A stretch of DNA of 64,000 nucleotides from Asaia bogorensis (GCA_943333505.2 CALQTN020000018.1:1-64000), one strand, 5' to 3'. Numbered from the stretch's first letter, positions 32,878 to 43,286 are shown. Notes: a model not told the origin generated them from the sequence alone. Translations and numbers: made by a program.

Positions 32878-33693
32878 ATGCGTGACGAGCTTAATATTTC
32901 CCAAGCCCCCTATGGGGCCGGTACGATCAACGCATCGTTCCGCACCCCACGGCGCAGCGATACCAGCACCGCCAACACCCGCAAGATGGCGTATTTTGCC
33001 GGTGGCGTGGCGGTGTTGCTGGCGGTGATCATGGGGGCTTCGAGCCTGACCGGAGCGCGGCGCAATGCTGGGGTGCCGGTGGTCGACCCCGATCCGCGCC
33101 CGCTCCGCGCCAAACCCGACAAGGTGGGTGGATTGGCGATCGAGGGTGGTGACGAAACAATTCTAACCGGCGGCAAGGACGGGGGGAGCACGCTGGCACC
33201 CACCCCGGAAGCGCCGGCACCGCAGGTGCTTAAGGCCCAGGCACTGGCCGCCGCCCAGGCCCAGGCGGCGGTGGACGCCGCGGCGCAGGCGGCCGCCGCG
33301 CCGAAGCCTGTGGCACGGGTCGCCGAGCCACCGCCTGCGCCAGTAGCAGCACCTGCGCCGGTTGCCAGGACGGCACCAGTGGCGCCCCCGGCGCCGTTGG
33401 CAACCAAGGCGGCGCCATCAGTGCTTGCTAAGTCTGCGCCAGCGCCATCGGGTCCGGTGGTCCAGATCGCCGCCCTGGTCACCGAAGCCGGTGCACATGC
33501 TGAATGGGAACGGTTGGCAAAGAAAATGCCGGAGGTGTTTGCCGGGCATAAGCCACTGGTGACCAAACTTGAGCGCGACGGCAAGGTGTTCTGGCGTCTG
33601 CGCACCAGCGGGTTCACCGACGCATCCCAGGCAGCGATGTTCTGCGTCAAGGCCAAGGCCGGCGGGATTGGCTGTATTGTAGAGAAGGGCTGA
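32878..33693 (+). CDS. SPOR-domain membrane protein
   Basis: A 271-residue bitopic protein: a cytoplasmic N-tail, one membrane helix at about residues 39-57 (YFAGGVAVLLAVIMGASSL), a long Ala/Pro-rich linker (about 90-195) and a C-terminal SPOR domain (about 197-270: VVQIAALVTEAGAHAEWERL to AAMFCVKAKAGGIGCIVEKG). SPOR domains bind denuded septal peptidoglycan, so a role in division or cell-wall remodelling is likely. It lies directly after argS, the usual place in this class, but the expected nagZ-scpAB genes do not follow. Confidence 0.9.
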   Translation: MRDELNISQAPYGAGTINASFRTPRRSDTSTANTRKMAYFAGGVAVLLAVIMGASSLTGARRNAGVPVVDPDPRPLRAKPDKVGGLAIEGGDETILTGGKDGGSTLAPTPEAPAPQVLKAQALAAAQAQAAVDAAAQAAAAPKPVARVAEPPPAPVAAPAPVARTAPVAPPAPLATKAAPSVLAKSAPAPSGPVVQIAALVTEAGAHAEWERLAKKMPEVFAGHKPLVTKLERDGKVFWRLRTSGFTDASQAAMFCVKAKAGGIGCIVEKG

Positions 33694-33770
33694 GCAGGGC
33701 CGGAGGCTTTCGTGGCCTAAGCGCGGGTACTCCTCCCTGACGACGCACCCACGAGGCGGAACAAGGCAAC

Positions 33771-33822
33771 AGCTCGGAAGTTTTTTTGTTTCTTTGTTTT
33801 CGAACAAAGAAGACCTTACTGA
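33771..33822. repeat. A/T-rich palindromic repeat between convergent genes
   Basis: GGAAGTTTTTTTG, then TTCTTTGTTTTCGAACAAAG and AAGACCTTAC. It is a right-arm type copy, with a trace of the centre (GGCAACAG) on its left. It abuts the stop of the SDR gene. Confidence 0.8.
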
Positions 33823-33824
33823 CC

Positions 33825-34622
33825 TTACGTTACGCTAAGTCCGCCATCCACAAACAGATTGGCCCCATTAATATACTGCCCAGCATCGGAACAGAACAGC
33901 AAAGCCGCCCCGACCAGATCATCCGCCCGACCCAGCCGCCCAACCGGGATGCGGGCTTCCATGGCGGCGCGGTGTTCGGGGTCCGACATCCGGGCATCAT
34001 TGCGGGCAGTCCAGATCGCGCCGGGGGCGAGGTTATTGGCGGTGACGCCGGAGCCGGAGACCTGGCGGGCGAGATTGGCGATCCAATTGAGTTGGGCGGC
34101 CTTGGTGCCGGCATAGACCAGCATGTCGCGGGCCGGGCGCATTTGCTGGATGCTGCCGATACCGACGATCCTGCCCCAGCCTCGGGTTTTCATCGGGGGA
34201 ACAAGGGCCTGGAGCAGCTCGAGGGGGGCACGCATGTTGATCGCCATCTGGCGGTCAAAATGTTCGGTGGTGATGTCGGTGTATTCTTCCACTAGCTCGA
34301 TCGAAGCGTTGAGGATGAGGATATCAACCGGGCCGAGCTCGGCGGAGACCCGGGCGGCGAGGGCGGTGCCGGCGCCGGCGGGGGTGAGGTCGGCGACGAA
34401 GACCTTGGCGGTGCCGCCGGCGGCGGTGATTTCAGCGAGCACGACGGCTGCGTCGTCATGTTCCTGGGCATCGGCGCCGGCGTGGTGGATGGCGACGGCG
34501 GCACCCTGGCCGGCGAGGGCGACGGCGATCGCACGCCCGATGCCGCGGCGGGCGCCGGTGACGAGCGCAATGCGGCCGGTGAGATTGAACATCGCCATGG
34601 CGGGATTGGTGTTGACTGGCAT
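33825..34622 (-). CDS. Short-chain dehydrogenase/reductase
   Basis: A 265-residue SDR. Cofactor site IALVTGARRGIGRAIAVALA (an Arg-Arg after the first Gly suggests NADP), NASIELVEEY in place of the usual NNAG, Ser in IVGIGSIQQMRP, active-site YAGTKAAQLNW, and the ending QYINGANLFVDGGLSVT. The substrate is unknown. ATG 34622 has GGAGG eight bases upstream. It is divergent from the crotonase at 34802, and the 179-bp gap contains a 7-bp inverted repeat (34677-34702). Confidence 0.86.
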   Translation of the reverse strand: MPVNTNPAMAMFNLTGRIALVTGARRGIGRAIAVALAGQGAAVAIHHAGADAQEHDDAAVVLAEITAAGGTAKVFVADLTPAGAGTALAARVSAELGPVDILILNASIELVEEYTDITTEHFDRQMAINMRAPLELLQALVPPMKTRGWGRIVGIGSIQQMRPARDMLVYAGTKAAQLNWIANLARQVSGSGVTANNLAPGAIWTARNDARMSDPEHRAAMEARIPVGRLGRADDLVGAALLFCSDAGQYINGANLFVDGGLSVT

Positions 34623-34676
34623 GGTTGGGATCCTCCGAATGGCGCGGGTCGGAAGATGAACGCGATCAGTGGCCAA

Positions 34677-34702
34677 GGCAAACCCGGCGGGCAGAGTTTG
34701 CC
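34677..34702. promoter_or_regulatory. Possible operator in the SDR/crotonase divergent region
   Basis: GGCAAAC at 34677-34683 and its inverted copy GTTTGCC at 34696-34702, 12 bp apart, in the middle of the gap between two divergent starts. Short arms, so chance is possible. Confidence 0.3.
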
Positions 34703-34801
34703 CCGCCATGGGCGGAATATACTCAGCCCAGGGCTCCGACCCCTTCCGTTCGTCGCGCGAGCGGCCTAGCTTTGGCTCAAACAACTGCCGGGGAGGCACG
34801 C

Positions 34802-35578
34802 ATGGCTTATGAATTTTGCACGGTTCAGGACGAGGGACGGGTACGCATCGTTACCCTCAATCGCCCGGAGGTGATGAACGCACTCCATGGGGACGCCCAT
34901 CACGAACTGAACGAGGTTTGGGACGAGTTTGCCGCGCGCGATGATTTGTGGGTCGGGATTATTACTGGCGCGGGCGATCGGGCGTTCTCGGCGGGCAATG
35001 ATCTGAAGGTGCAGGCATCGGGCAAGCGCCGGGCATGGACCGGCAGCGGGTTTGCCGGTTTGACCCATCGTTTCGATCTCGACAAACCGCTGATTGCCGC
35101 CGTCAATGGCTGGGCGATGGGGGGCGGGTTCGAAATCGCGCTGGCTTGCGATATTATTGTGGCGTCGGAAAACGCGCTATTTGCCCTGCCGGAGCCAAGG
35201 GTTGGGCTGATTGCGGGCGCCGGCGGGGTGCATCGGCTGCCGCGCCAAATTCCGCAGAAACTCGCCATGGGCATGATCCTGACCGGGCGCCGGGTGCCGG
35301 CGGCGGAAGGGTTGACGCTCGGGTTTGTGAACGAGGTGGTGCCGGTGGGCCAGGCGCTGGAAGGTGCGAAACGCTGGGCGGCGCAGATCCTTGAATGCTC
35401 ACCATTGGCGGTGCGGGCATCCAAGCAGGCGGCGATGCGCGGCTTGGGCGAGGCGAGCGTGGCGGCGGCGTTGGGCAATGTTTATCCGGCGCAGGTCGCC
35501 AACAATACAAGCGCGGATTATGTCGAGGGGCCAAAAGCCTTTGCCGAGAAGCGTAAGCCGAATTGGCAGAATAAATAG
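34802..35578 (+). CDS. Enoyl-CoA hydratase/crotonase-family protein (carnitinyl-CoA dehydratase-like)
   Basis: A 258-residue crotonase with VRIVTLNRPEVMNALHGDAH, the oxyanion loop RAFSAGNDLKVQ, and IAAVNGWAMGGGFEIALACD. It keeps a Glu in LPEPRVGLIAGAGGVHRLPR, and the RLPR loop is typical of CaiD-like and hydratase members. The ending FAEKRKPNWQNK is usual. Substrate unknown. GGGGAGG lies ahead of the ATG at 34802. It is divergent from the SDR gene. Confidence 0.86.
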   Translation: MAYEFCTVQDEGRVRIVTLNRPEVMNALHGDAHHELNEVWDEFAARDDLWVGIITGAGDRAFSAGNDLKVQASGKRRAWTGSGFAGLTHRFDLDKPLIAAVNGWAMGGGFEIALACDIIVASENALFALPEPRVGLIAGAGGVHRLPRQIPQKLAMGMILTGRRVPAAEGLTLGFVNEVVPVGQALEGAKRWAAQILECSPLAVRASKQAAMRGLGEASVAAALGNVYPAQVANNTSADYVEGPKAFAEKRKPNWQNK

Positions 35579-35582
35579 CGGA

Positions 35583-35689
35583 TTAGAGCGTGATGACCGT
35601 AGGTGGAATCACACGAAGGTCTGAATCACGCGACTAAACAAAGAACTAGAGCGTGATGGTCGCGCCTATCAGCGGCCATCACGCTCTAG
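35583..35689. repeat. Two joined CTAG-bordered repeat modules
   Basis: Module 1 (about 35583-35649) begins TAGAGCGTGATGACCGTAGG and continues AATCACACGAAGGTCTGAAT; its inverted counterpart is at 52913-52967. Module 2 (35646-35689) is a palindrome with 14-bp arms CTAGAGCGTGATGG and CCATCACGCTCTAG around a 16-bp loop. The modules share the CTAG at 35646. Located between the convergent crotonase and GNAT genes. Confidence 0.82.
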
Positions 35690-35775
35690 CTTTGATCGCC
35701 ATGAACGTGCGATGTATTTCGGCGTTCATGGCGGTTGTTTTTTGAGTTTGGTCGCAGGCTGGCGGCTGATTTCTT

Positions 35776-36258
35776 TTAGACGTGCTTGAGATATTCGTAT
35801 TCAAGGCTGTTCGAAAGATCGTGCAATTCCCGAATGCCAGGCTGACGAATGAAGCCGAGTTTCTCATAGAACCGATGGGCGCGCTCGAAGCGAGTATCGG
35901 TCCATAATCGCACTGATCGGCCATTCCCAGCGTGGACATGGGCCAACATCGTTTCGTAGAGCGCAAGGGCCAAACCGGTTCCGCGCTGGCTGGCATAGGC
36001 GTAGAGCTTGCAGAGTTCCCACTCGGCGCTACCCAAAGGGCGGGTGCCGATCATGCCGACAACCCGGCGATCGACCTCGCAGACCCAAATCGCGCCGCCA
36101 TCATTGGCGAAATAGGTCGCGAGGGCGTGGAGTTCGGGTACTTCGCCATCGATATCGACGACGCAGCCAGGATATTCCAGCCAGCATTCGGTCAACAGCG
36201 CGATCAAGCCCGGGCCGTCGCTATCCCGTCCTGCGCGCAGGACGGGGGCAGCGGTCAT
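35776..36258 (-). CDS. GNAT-family N-acetyltransferase
   Basis: A 160-residue acetyltransferase with the CoA-binding motif in KLYAYASQRGTGLALALYET (Q-R-G-T-G) and RFERAHRFYEKLGF as motif B. Substrate unknown. Its ATG overlaps the stop of the first aspartate aminotransferase gene by four bases, so three genes form one transcript: aminotransferase 2, aminotransferase 1, GNAT. Acetylation of an amino acid or related amine is a reasonable but untested idea. Confidence 0.85.
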   Translation of the reverse strand: MTAAPVLRAGRDSDGPGLIALLTECWLEYPGCVVDIDGEVPELHALATYFANDGGAIWVCEVDRRVVGMIGTRPLGSAEWELCKLYAYASQRGTGLALALYETMLAHVHAGNGRSVRLWTDTRFERAHRFYEKLGFIRQPGIRELHDLSNSLEYEYLKHV

Positions 36259-37456
36259 TTTAGCGCTCCGACCCAGGCGCCCATGCGGCGCATCGCTTCA
36301 TCAAGGCTTTCGTCATCGGTGGCGTAGGAAATCCGCAGGTAAGGCGACATCCCGAAGGCGACGCCGGCGACCAATGCGACATGGGCTTCCTCGAGACAGG
36401 CGAGGGCGAAATCCTCGTCATTGGCGAGTTTCTTGCCGGCAGGTGTGGTGCGGCCGATACAGCCGGCAATGTTCGGGTAGACGTAGAATGCGCCTTCTGG
36501 CCGGTGGCAGGTAATGCCGGGCATAGCATTGAGGGCATCTACCACCCGGTCGCGGCGAGCTTTGTAGATCGCCTTGCGTTCCGCCACACCTTCCTGGGGA
36601 CCATCGAGGGCGGCGATCGCTGCGGCCTGACCGACGGTCGATACGCCAGCGGTTGCCTGGCCCTGCATGTTGACCATCGCTTTGATCAGGTCTCTCGGCC
36701 CGACTGCGAATCCGATGCGCCAGCCGGTCATCGCATATGTTTTCGACACGCCTGAAATGATCACGGTGCGGTCGCGCAGTTTCGGTTCGATTGCGGATAG
36801 AGTGGTGTATTTGAAATCTGCATACATCAGATGTTCGTACATGTCGTCGGACATGATCCAGACATGGGGATGGCGCAGCATGACATCGGCGATCGCACGC
36901 AGATCTTCCGGGGTGCAAACCGCCCCGGTCGGGTTGTTGGGGAAGTTCAGCATCAGCCATTTGGTCTTTGGCGTGATTGCAGCTTCAAGATCCTCGGGCC
37001 GCAGGCGGAAGCCGTTATTTTCCGGGCAGTTCACCACCACCGCTTCGCCGCCGACGAGGCGCGCCATAAGCGGATAGGCACCCCAATATGGGGCTGGCAC
37101 GATAACCTCATCGCCTTCATCAATCGTTGCCATGAAGGCATTGAAGATCGACTGCTTACCGCCATTGCTGACGGAGATTTCGTCGAGCGCGAAATCGATG
37201 TCGTGTTCGCGCTTGAATTTGCGCTGGATGGCAGCTTTCAGCGCGGGAATGCCGTCTTGCGCCGGGTATTTGGTGTCGCCCTTAAGGGCAGCCTGATGGG
37301 CCGCTTCGATCGCGTGCGGCTCAGTGTCGAAATTTGGCTCCCCGATCGTGAGCGCGATCACGTTGATGCCCTGGGCGCGGAGTTCCCGTGCCTTGATGGT
37401 CATTGCGACAGTGGCCGCGACCGGGACCCGGGCGAGGCGCTTGGCGAGGGCTGGCA

Positions 37457-37457
<1 letters not shown>
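36255..37457 (-). CDS. Aspartate aminotransferase family protein (class I), copy 1 of a tandem pair
   Basis: A 400-residue fold-type I PLP enzyme of the I-gamma aspartate aminotransferase group. The PLP lysine is K239 in [26 protein letters not shown] and SDDMYEHLMY are the other cofactor sites. GTG 37457 was chosen as start: it overlaps the upstream stop by one base (TAGTG) and gives the same length and same K239 as the neighbour. The longer ATG frame from 37496 would overlap the upstream gene by 40 bp. It is a diverged paralogue of the gene at 37457-38659; the substrate may differ. Confidence 0.87.
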
Positions 37458-38954
<1,497 letters not shown>

Positions 38955-39905
38955 CTATGTCGCCTCCGTATCATGAAAACGCCGGTAGTCGATCGCGGCC
39001 CGACCGTCGGGCGTCACCCCAAAAATATCGACATAACGATACCCAAAGCGGATTTCCGCCGGAAGGAACGACCTGCGGGCGTGCACGGTCGCGCCAAGGG
39101 TTTCGTCCATCCCAGTCACCGTCACCACCAGTTCGGCGCCCTGGGCCACCAAATCGGGATGGGTTGCGCCATGAAGCGGGCTGGTCTCGGTCATTCGGTG
39201 CATTGCCAGGAATGACAGCGCAAAGACCGGCGTGTGCTGGCGTTCGAGCGTCAAATCATAGAAGCGTCGCATCGCGTGGCCTTCGCGATTGACCTCGTTC
39301 CTTACCAGCGACATCTGCACTTCGGCGTGGACGATCTGGTTCTGGCATTCATTTCCCATCCGAATCATCAAGGTCGGCACGCCATCATGCTCGGTCACCA
39401 CAGCGACCTTGCTGAACAGCACCCGCGCGGTCGGACGGGACACCCGGGCGAACATGATGCCCGTCGTCAACGCGACCAGCATGATCCCAACCAGGGTTTC
39501 GACCGTCATTAGAATATTCGCCCAAGTTGTCGCCGGCGACATCACCCCGTAGCCGATGGTCCCAAAGGTCTGCACGCTGAAGAAGAACGCATCGGCGAAC
39601 GAGCCCGGCACGGCGGCATTGATGCTGCCGGGCTGGGCAAGATACAGCAAAGCGAATACGGCATTGGCAAATAGATATATCAGCGATGCCGTCGCAAGGA
39701 AGCGCGGCCAGGATAAGGTCAGCGCGCGGTGGTACAGATCGCCATGCCAAGGCTCCCGCAGCCCGACACGCAGGATCGAACTGGAACGTCCAGCGGTTGG
39801 CAACCGGGTGGTGCGCGCCCGGGCGGACAGCATCTGCTGGGTCGTATTAATCGCAACATTGCGGTGGTTGGGCTTTTTCATGGGTTCCAGACTATAAGTG
39901 TCCAT
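38955..39905 (-). CDS. Inward-rectifier potassium channel (KirBac type)
   Basis: A 316-residue channel subunit. Two membrane helices (about 67-90 and 128-152) flank the pore loop with the K+ selectivity filter TIGYG at residues 116-120 (FFFSVQTFGTIGYGVMSP). The C-terminal half (about 155-315) is the IRK-type cytoplasmic beta-sandwich, from RPTARVLFSKVAVVTEHDG to VTVTGMDETLGATVHARRSF. The protein should form a tetramer in the inner membrane. An alternative ATG at 39881 would shorten the N-tail. Only 21 bp separate its start from tenA on the other strand. Confidence 0.93.
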   Translation of the reverse strand: MDTYSLEPMKKPNHRNVAINTTQQMLSARARTTRLPTAGRSSSILRVGLREPWHGDLYHRALTLSWPRFLATASLIYLFANAVFALLYLAQPGSINAAVPGSFADAFFFSVQTFGTIGYGVMSPATTWANILMTVETLVGIMLVALTTGIMFARVSRPTARVLFSKVAVVTEHDGVPTLMIRMGNECQNQIVHAEVQMSLVRNEVNREGHAMRRFYDLTLERQHTPVFALSFLAMHRMTETSPLHGATHPDLVAQGAELVVTVTGMDETLGATVHARRSFLPAEIRFGYRYVDIFGVTPDGRAAIDYRRFHDTEAT

Positions 39906-39926
39906 CGATTATCGTAAAGGTCACAG

Positions 39927-40616
39927 ATGTCGGACGCTCTACCGCTTGATCAAGGTTTATTCGGCCGTCTGCGTCGCGATTGCGGAGCAGCATGGGATGG
40001 CTATGTTTCTCACGACTTCGTGCGCCATCTGGCGGCCGGCACTTTGCCGCGTCCAGCCTTCGAACACTTCCTGCGCCAGGATTATCTCTTCCTGATCCAT
40101 TTTGCCCGGGCCTACGCGCTCGCTGGTGCCAAGGCCGGCAGCCTTGCCGAGCTTCGGTCGGCCGCCCAATCGGTGACCAACATCGTTGACATCGAAATGC
40201 CGCTGCACGTCGCCTATTGCCGCGACTGGGGCATTTCCGAGGCCGAAATGGAAGCCGAACCCGAGGCGATGGAGACAGTCGCCTACACCAGGTTCGTCCT
40301 CGATCGGGGCCATGCCGGCGACAAACTCGACCTCGATGTCGCGCTCGCGCCCTGCGTTGTCGGCTATGCCGAAGCGGTCGCGCGCATCCTGGCCGACCCC
40401 GCCACCAAACGGGACGGCAATCCCTATGCCGCGTGGATGGATGCCTATTCCGGCGCCGAATATCGCGGCTGGGTCAAGGGATGTATTGAAAAGCTGGACA
40501 GTCTAGGCGCCGCCAAAGGCGCCGAAGCCCGCTACCCGGAACTTCTTGCCACCTTTCGTGCGGCAACCATGCTCGAAACAGCCTTCTGGGACATGAGCCT
40601 GCGCGCCGGGCGCTGA
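39927..40616 (+). CDS. tenA: TenA-family aminopyrimidine hydrolase (thiaminase II)
   Basis: A 229-residue all-helical protein. TenA salvages thiamin pyrimidine by removing the amino group of aminomethyl-pyrimidine breakdown products. Conserved sites: D52 in LRQDYLFLIHFARAYA, the catalytic-type cysteine C143 in LAPCVVGYAEA, and the late glutamate in MLETAFWDMSL. No TPP riboswitch fits in the 21-bp upstream gap, and no other thiamin gene is adjacent, so this may be the TenA_C-type or a standalone salvage enzyme. It converges on the DUF35 gene 46 bp downstream. Confidence 0.88.
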   Translation: MSDALPLDQGLFGRLRRDCGAAWDGYVSHDFVRHLAAGTLPRPAFEHFLRQDYLFLIHFARAYALAGAKAGSLAELRSAAQSVTNIVDIEMPLHVAYCRDWGISEAEMEAEPEAMETVAYTRFVLDRGHAGDKLDLDVALAPCVVGYAEAVARILADPATKRDGNPYAAWMDAYSGAEYRGWVKGCIEKLDSLGAAKGAEARYPELLATFRAATMLETAFWDMSLRAGR

Positions 40617-40662
40617 TACCGTGGATGGAATGCCGCCCGGCATTCCATCCTGAGGCCCGGCG

Positions 40663-41094
40663 CTACGCCTTCAGCTTCCATTGCACCAGCGTATACCCCT
40701 CATGCGGCTCAAACACCGCACTGACCGCTGCCCCGATTGCGACCTTCTGCAGTGGGTCACCAAGCAAATTCCCCACCATCCGGACATTGCCGTACGCCGG
40801 TAATTCAACCAGAACGATAATGTAAGGGCCATGCCCGACCAGCGCGCCATGCACCGGGTGATGTGGGCGTTCGTAGCTGTAAATCACACCCTCGCCGGTG
40901 ATTTCCTCCCACGCCATATCAAACGAATGGCAACGATGGCAGCACCATTCCGGCCCCCATTGCCAGGCGCCACACCCTTGGCATTTCTGAATGCGCAGCT
41001 TGTTCTGCCGCGTGCCTTCCCAATACGGCTCGGCCAGCCCATCAGGGCCGGATGACGGCGCCGGCAGGCCGGCAGGCAGATAGGTCGTGCTCAT
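40663..41094 (-). CDS. DUF35 OB-fold/zinc-ribbon protein, thiolase partner
   Basis: A 143-residue protein with an N-terminal rubredoxin-like zinc ribbon (KCQGCGAWQWGPEWCCHRC, four cysteines) and a C-terminal OB fold (GEGVIYSYERPHHPVHGALV to EGYTLVQWKLK). DUF35 proteins such as ChsH2 or the archaeal acetoacetyl-CoA thiolase partner sit on a thiolase or hydratase and channel the acyl-CoA. Here the ATG overlaps the thiolase stop by four bases, which supports a complex of the two. Confidence 0.87.
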   Translation of the reverse strand: MSTTYLPAGLPAPSSGPDGLAEPYWEGTRQNKLRIQKCQGCGAWQWGPEWCCHRCHSFDMAWEEITGEGVIYSYERPHHPVHGALVGHGPYIIVLVELPAYGNVRMVGNLLGDPLQKVAIGAAVSAVFEPHEGYTLVQWKLKA

Positions 41095-42275
41095 AACGTC
41101 GCCTCCGATCCGAGAATAAGCGAGCTCACCGGGGTCACCATCGGCCCCCCGATAACAATGGCGGCATCGTTGCGCTTCACCTGATTGACCGCTGTGCCAC
41201 GGATCTGGCGCACCGACTCGATCACCAGTTCCAATCCGTGCATGTAACATTCCGCCAGATTGCCGCCGCTGGTATTGAGCGGCATTTTGCCACCTTCGAC
41301 ATAGAGATTTTCCGGCACCAGCATTTCGTTCGCCTGATCGGCCGCCACCAGCCCGTGCTCCACCAGGCTCATCAACACCCCGCCAGTGAAGTTCTCATAG
41401 CATTGCACGATGCCAATATCGGCCGGCCCGAGCTGGGCCATGTCATACATGCGTTGCGCAATTGTTCCGAAATTCGAGCTTGGGTAGTTCGGCATGTTAT
41501 GCACCGGTGCCGCACTGCGATGGTCGCTGCCCTGGCCACACGCCAACAAATACGATGGCTTGTGGCGCAAATCCCGGGCGCGCTCGGCCGAGACCACAAT
41601 CACCGCCGCCGCCCCGTCATTCTCTTGGCAGCAATCATACAGGTGGAAGAACGGCTCGATGATCCAGCGCGACGCATCGTAGGTCGCCTCATCCAACGGG
41701 CGCCCGCGCATCACCGCGTTTGGGTTGTTCTGGGCATGGTGGTAGCACGCCAGGGAAATCGCCCGCAGCGCGTTCTGACCAATGCCGTGGTCATGCATGA
41801 AGCGGGTCACCTTCATGGCGAAACGCTGCGCCGGCGACATCAGCCCATAGGGCGCGAGAAACGCGTCATCGCCGCCTACGCTCGCAACCGGCGCACCGCG
41901 CCCATAGCGGGCATATTGCCCCTGCGCCAAAGACCGGAACGCCACCACGCAATCCGCCATGCCCGTGGCAACCGCCGCCGCTGCATTGCCGACCGCACCG
42001 CACACCCCGCCGCCGCCGCCGCCCCAGAACATGTTGGAGAATTTCAGCTCCTTGATCCCGAGCGCCGATGCCAGCCGTCCGGCATCCGACCGGTCGCCAC
42101 CATAGGAGGCAAATCCGTCAACCTCATGCGGCGAAATTCCGGCATCCTCGCAGGCTTTCACCACGGCTTGCAGCGCGAGTTTGAACTCGCTGTCGGGCGA
42201 TTTGCCATGCCGGTAGTAGATCGTCTCGCCGATGCCGGCGATGGCGGTTTTGCCGCGTAAGGTTCTTTCGGCCAT
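41091..42275 (-). CDS. Thiolase-superfamily protein (SCP-x/lipid-transfer type)
   Basis: A 394-residue thiolase-fold protein of the SCP-2/Ltp group. The nucleophile region is FWGGGGGGVCGAVGNAAAAV, followed by VAFRSLAQGQYARYG, and the later CYENFTGGVLMSL and SGGNLAECYMHGLELV with the catalytic histidine. SCP-x-type thiolases or Ltp2-like aldolases shorten branched or steroid side chains, working with DUF35 partners. The gene is coupled to such a partner. Upstream 114 bp hold no recognised feature. Confidence 0.85.
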   Translation of the reverse strand: MAERTLRGKTAIAGIGETIYYRHGKSPDSEFKLALQAVVKACEDAGISPHEVDGFASYGGDRSDAGRLASALGIKELKFSNMFWGGGGGGVCGAVGNAAAAVATGMADCVVAFRSLAQGQYARYGRGAPVASVGGDDAFLAPYGLMSPAQRFAMKVTRFMHDHGIGQNALRAISLACYHHAQNNPNAVMRGRPLDEATYDASRWIIEPFFHLYDCCQENDGAAAVIVVSAERARDLRHKPSYLLACGQGSDHRSAAPVHNMPNYPSSNFGTIAQRMYDMAQLGPADIGIVQCYENFTGGVLMSLVEHGLVAADQANEMLVPENLYVEGGKMPLNTSGGNLAECYMHGLELVIESVRQIRGTAVNQVKRNDAAIVIGGPMVTPVSSLILGSEATL

Positions 42276-42389
42276 TTTATGGTCCCTGTTGGTTTCCCTG
42301 GGGGGGATGCTAGCAAAGCCAGCCGGGAAGGGAAGGGGCGGTTTGTGGCCGAGGCAATTTCGGTGCGGTATTTAAATTGTGATACAAGC

Positions 42390-43286
42390 CTATTCGTCGC
42401 AGCGGGCGAGAAACCCCGCCACCAGATCGAGAAACCCCGCAGTCTCCTCGATATGCGGCAAATGGCTCGATTGCTCGAAAATCGTCCACCGCACATCGGC
42501 GATATGCGCGGCAAAGGGCTGCACGACGGCTTCGGTCGCCTCGTCATGGCGGCCAGAGATCAGCAGGGTGGGCACCGCGATCACGTGCAGCCGATCGATG
42601 ATGCTCCAGTTGCGTATAGTGCCGATGCAGTGGAATTCACTCGGGCCGTTCATGGTATGGTAAACGGTGGGATCGGCGGTCATTGCGGTAAAACTCGCGG
42701 TGAGTTCCTCGGGCCATGGCACACGGCAGAGATGGCGGTCATAGAAGACCTGGACGGCGTCGTTATATGCAGTGGTCTCGGTGGTGCCGGCGGCCTCATG
42801 GGCCAGCAGTGTCGCCTGCACCGCGGGCGGCAGCAAGGCGCGCAATTTATTGGCCTCGGCGACCCATAATGCCATCGAGGCAGGGCTGTCGGCGATCACC
42901 AGCGACCGCAAACCGGCTGGGCGGGTCACGCCATGTTCGGCGCCCAACATCCCGCCCCAGCTTTGGCCGAGCAGATGGTAGCTGTCCTGAATACCAAGAT
43001 GGCGCAACAGGTTGTCCAGTTCGTCGACGAAAAGTGGAACCTGCCAGAAATCCACGTCTTTCTCTGGCAGATGGGTCGAATTGCCGCACCCGACCTGGTC
43101 GTAATGGATCACCGCGCGCCCGGTTTCGGCCAGGGCCGCCAGCCTCAGCAAATAATTATGCGGCACCCCGGGGCCGCCATGCAGCACCACCAATGGCGGC
43201 TTGCCGGTGGTAAGATCGCCAGTCACCCGATACCAGGTCCGCCAGTCCCGAAATTTCGCGTAGCCTTCGCTGATGGGCTGGGTCAT
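42390..43286 (-). CDS. Proline iminopeptidase-family alpha/beta hydrolase
   Basis: A 298-residue alpha/beta hydrolase. The oxyanion motif HGGPG is in LVVLHGGPGVPHNYL, the nucleophile elbow is LLGQSWGGMLG (GxSxGG), with the acid in LLISGRHDEA and the histidine in EQSSHLPHIEE. The family includes proline iminopeptidases and L-amino-acid amidases, which release N-terminal residues or hydrolyse amides. Position after the thiolase gives no clear pathway link. Confidence 0.86.
   Translation of the reverse strand: MTQPISEGYAKFRDWRTWYRVTGDLTTGKPPLVVLHGGPGVPHNYLLRLAALAETGRAVIHYDQVGCGNSTHLPEKDVDFWQVPLFVDELDNLLRHLGIQDSYHLLGQSWGGMLGAEHGVTRPAGLRSLVIADSPASMALWVAEANKLRALLPPAVQATLLAHEAAGTTETTAYNDAVQVFYDRHLCRVPWPEELTASFTAMTADPTVYHTMNGPSEFHCIGTIRNWSIIDRLHVIAVPTLLISGRHDEATEAVVQPFAAHIADVRWTIFEQSSHLPHIEETAGFLDLVAGFLARCDE

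Noticed and set aside
39906-39926. TPP riboswitch ahead of tenA
   Set aside because: The space is only 21 bp, too short for the roughly 100-base aptamer, and no thi-box bases are visible.
41238-42260. 340-residue plus-strand frame
   Set aside because: Antisense to the thiolase gene, whose motifs and DUF35 coupling are clear.
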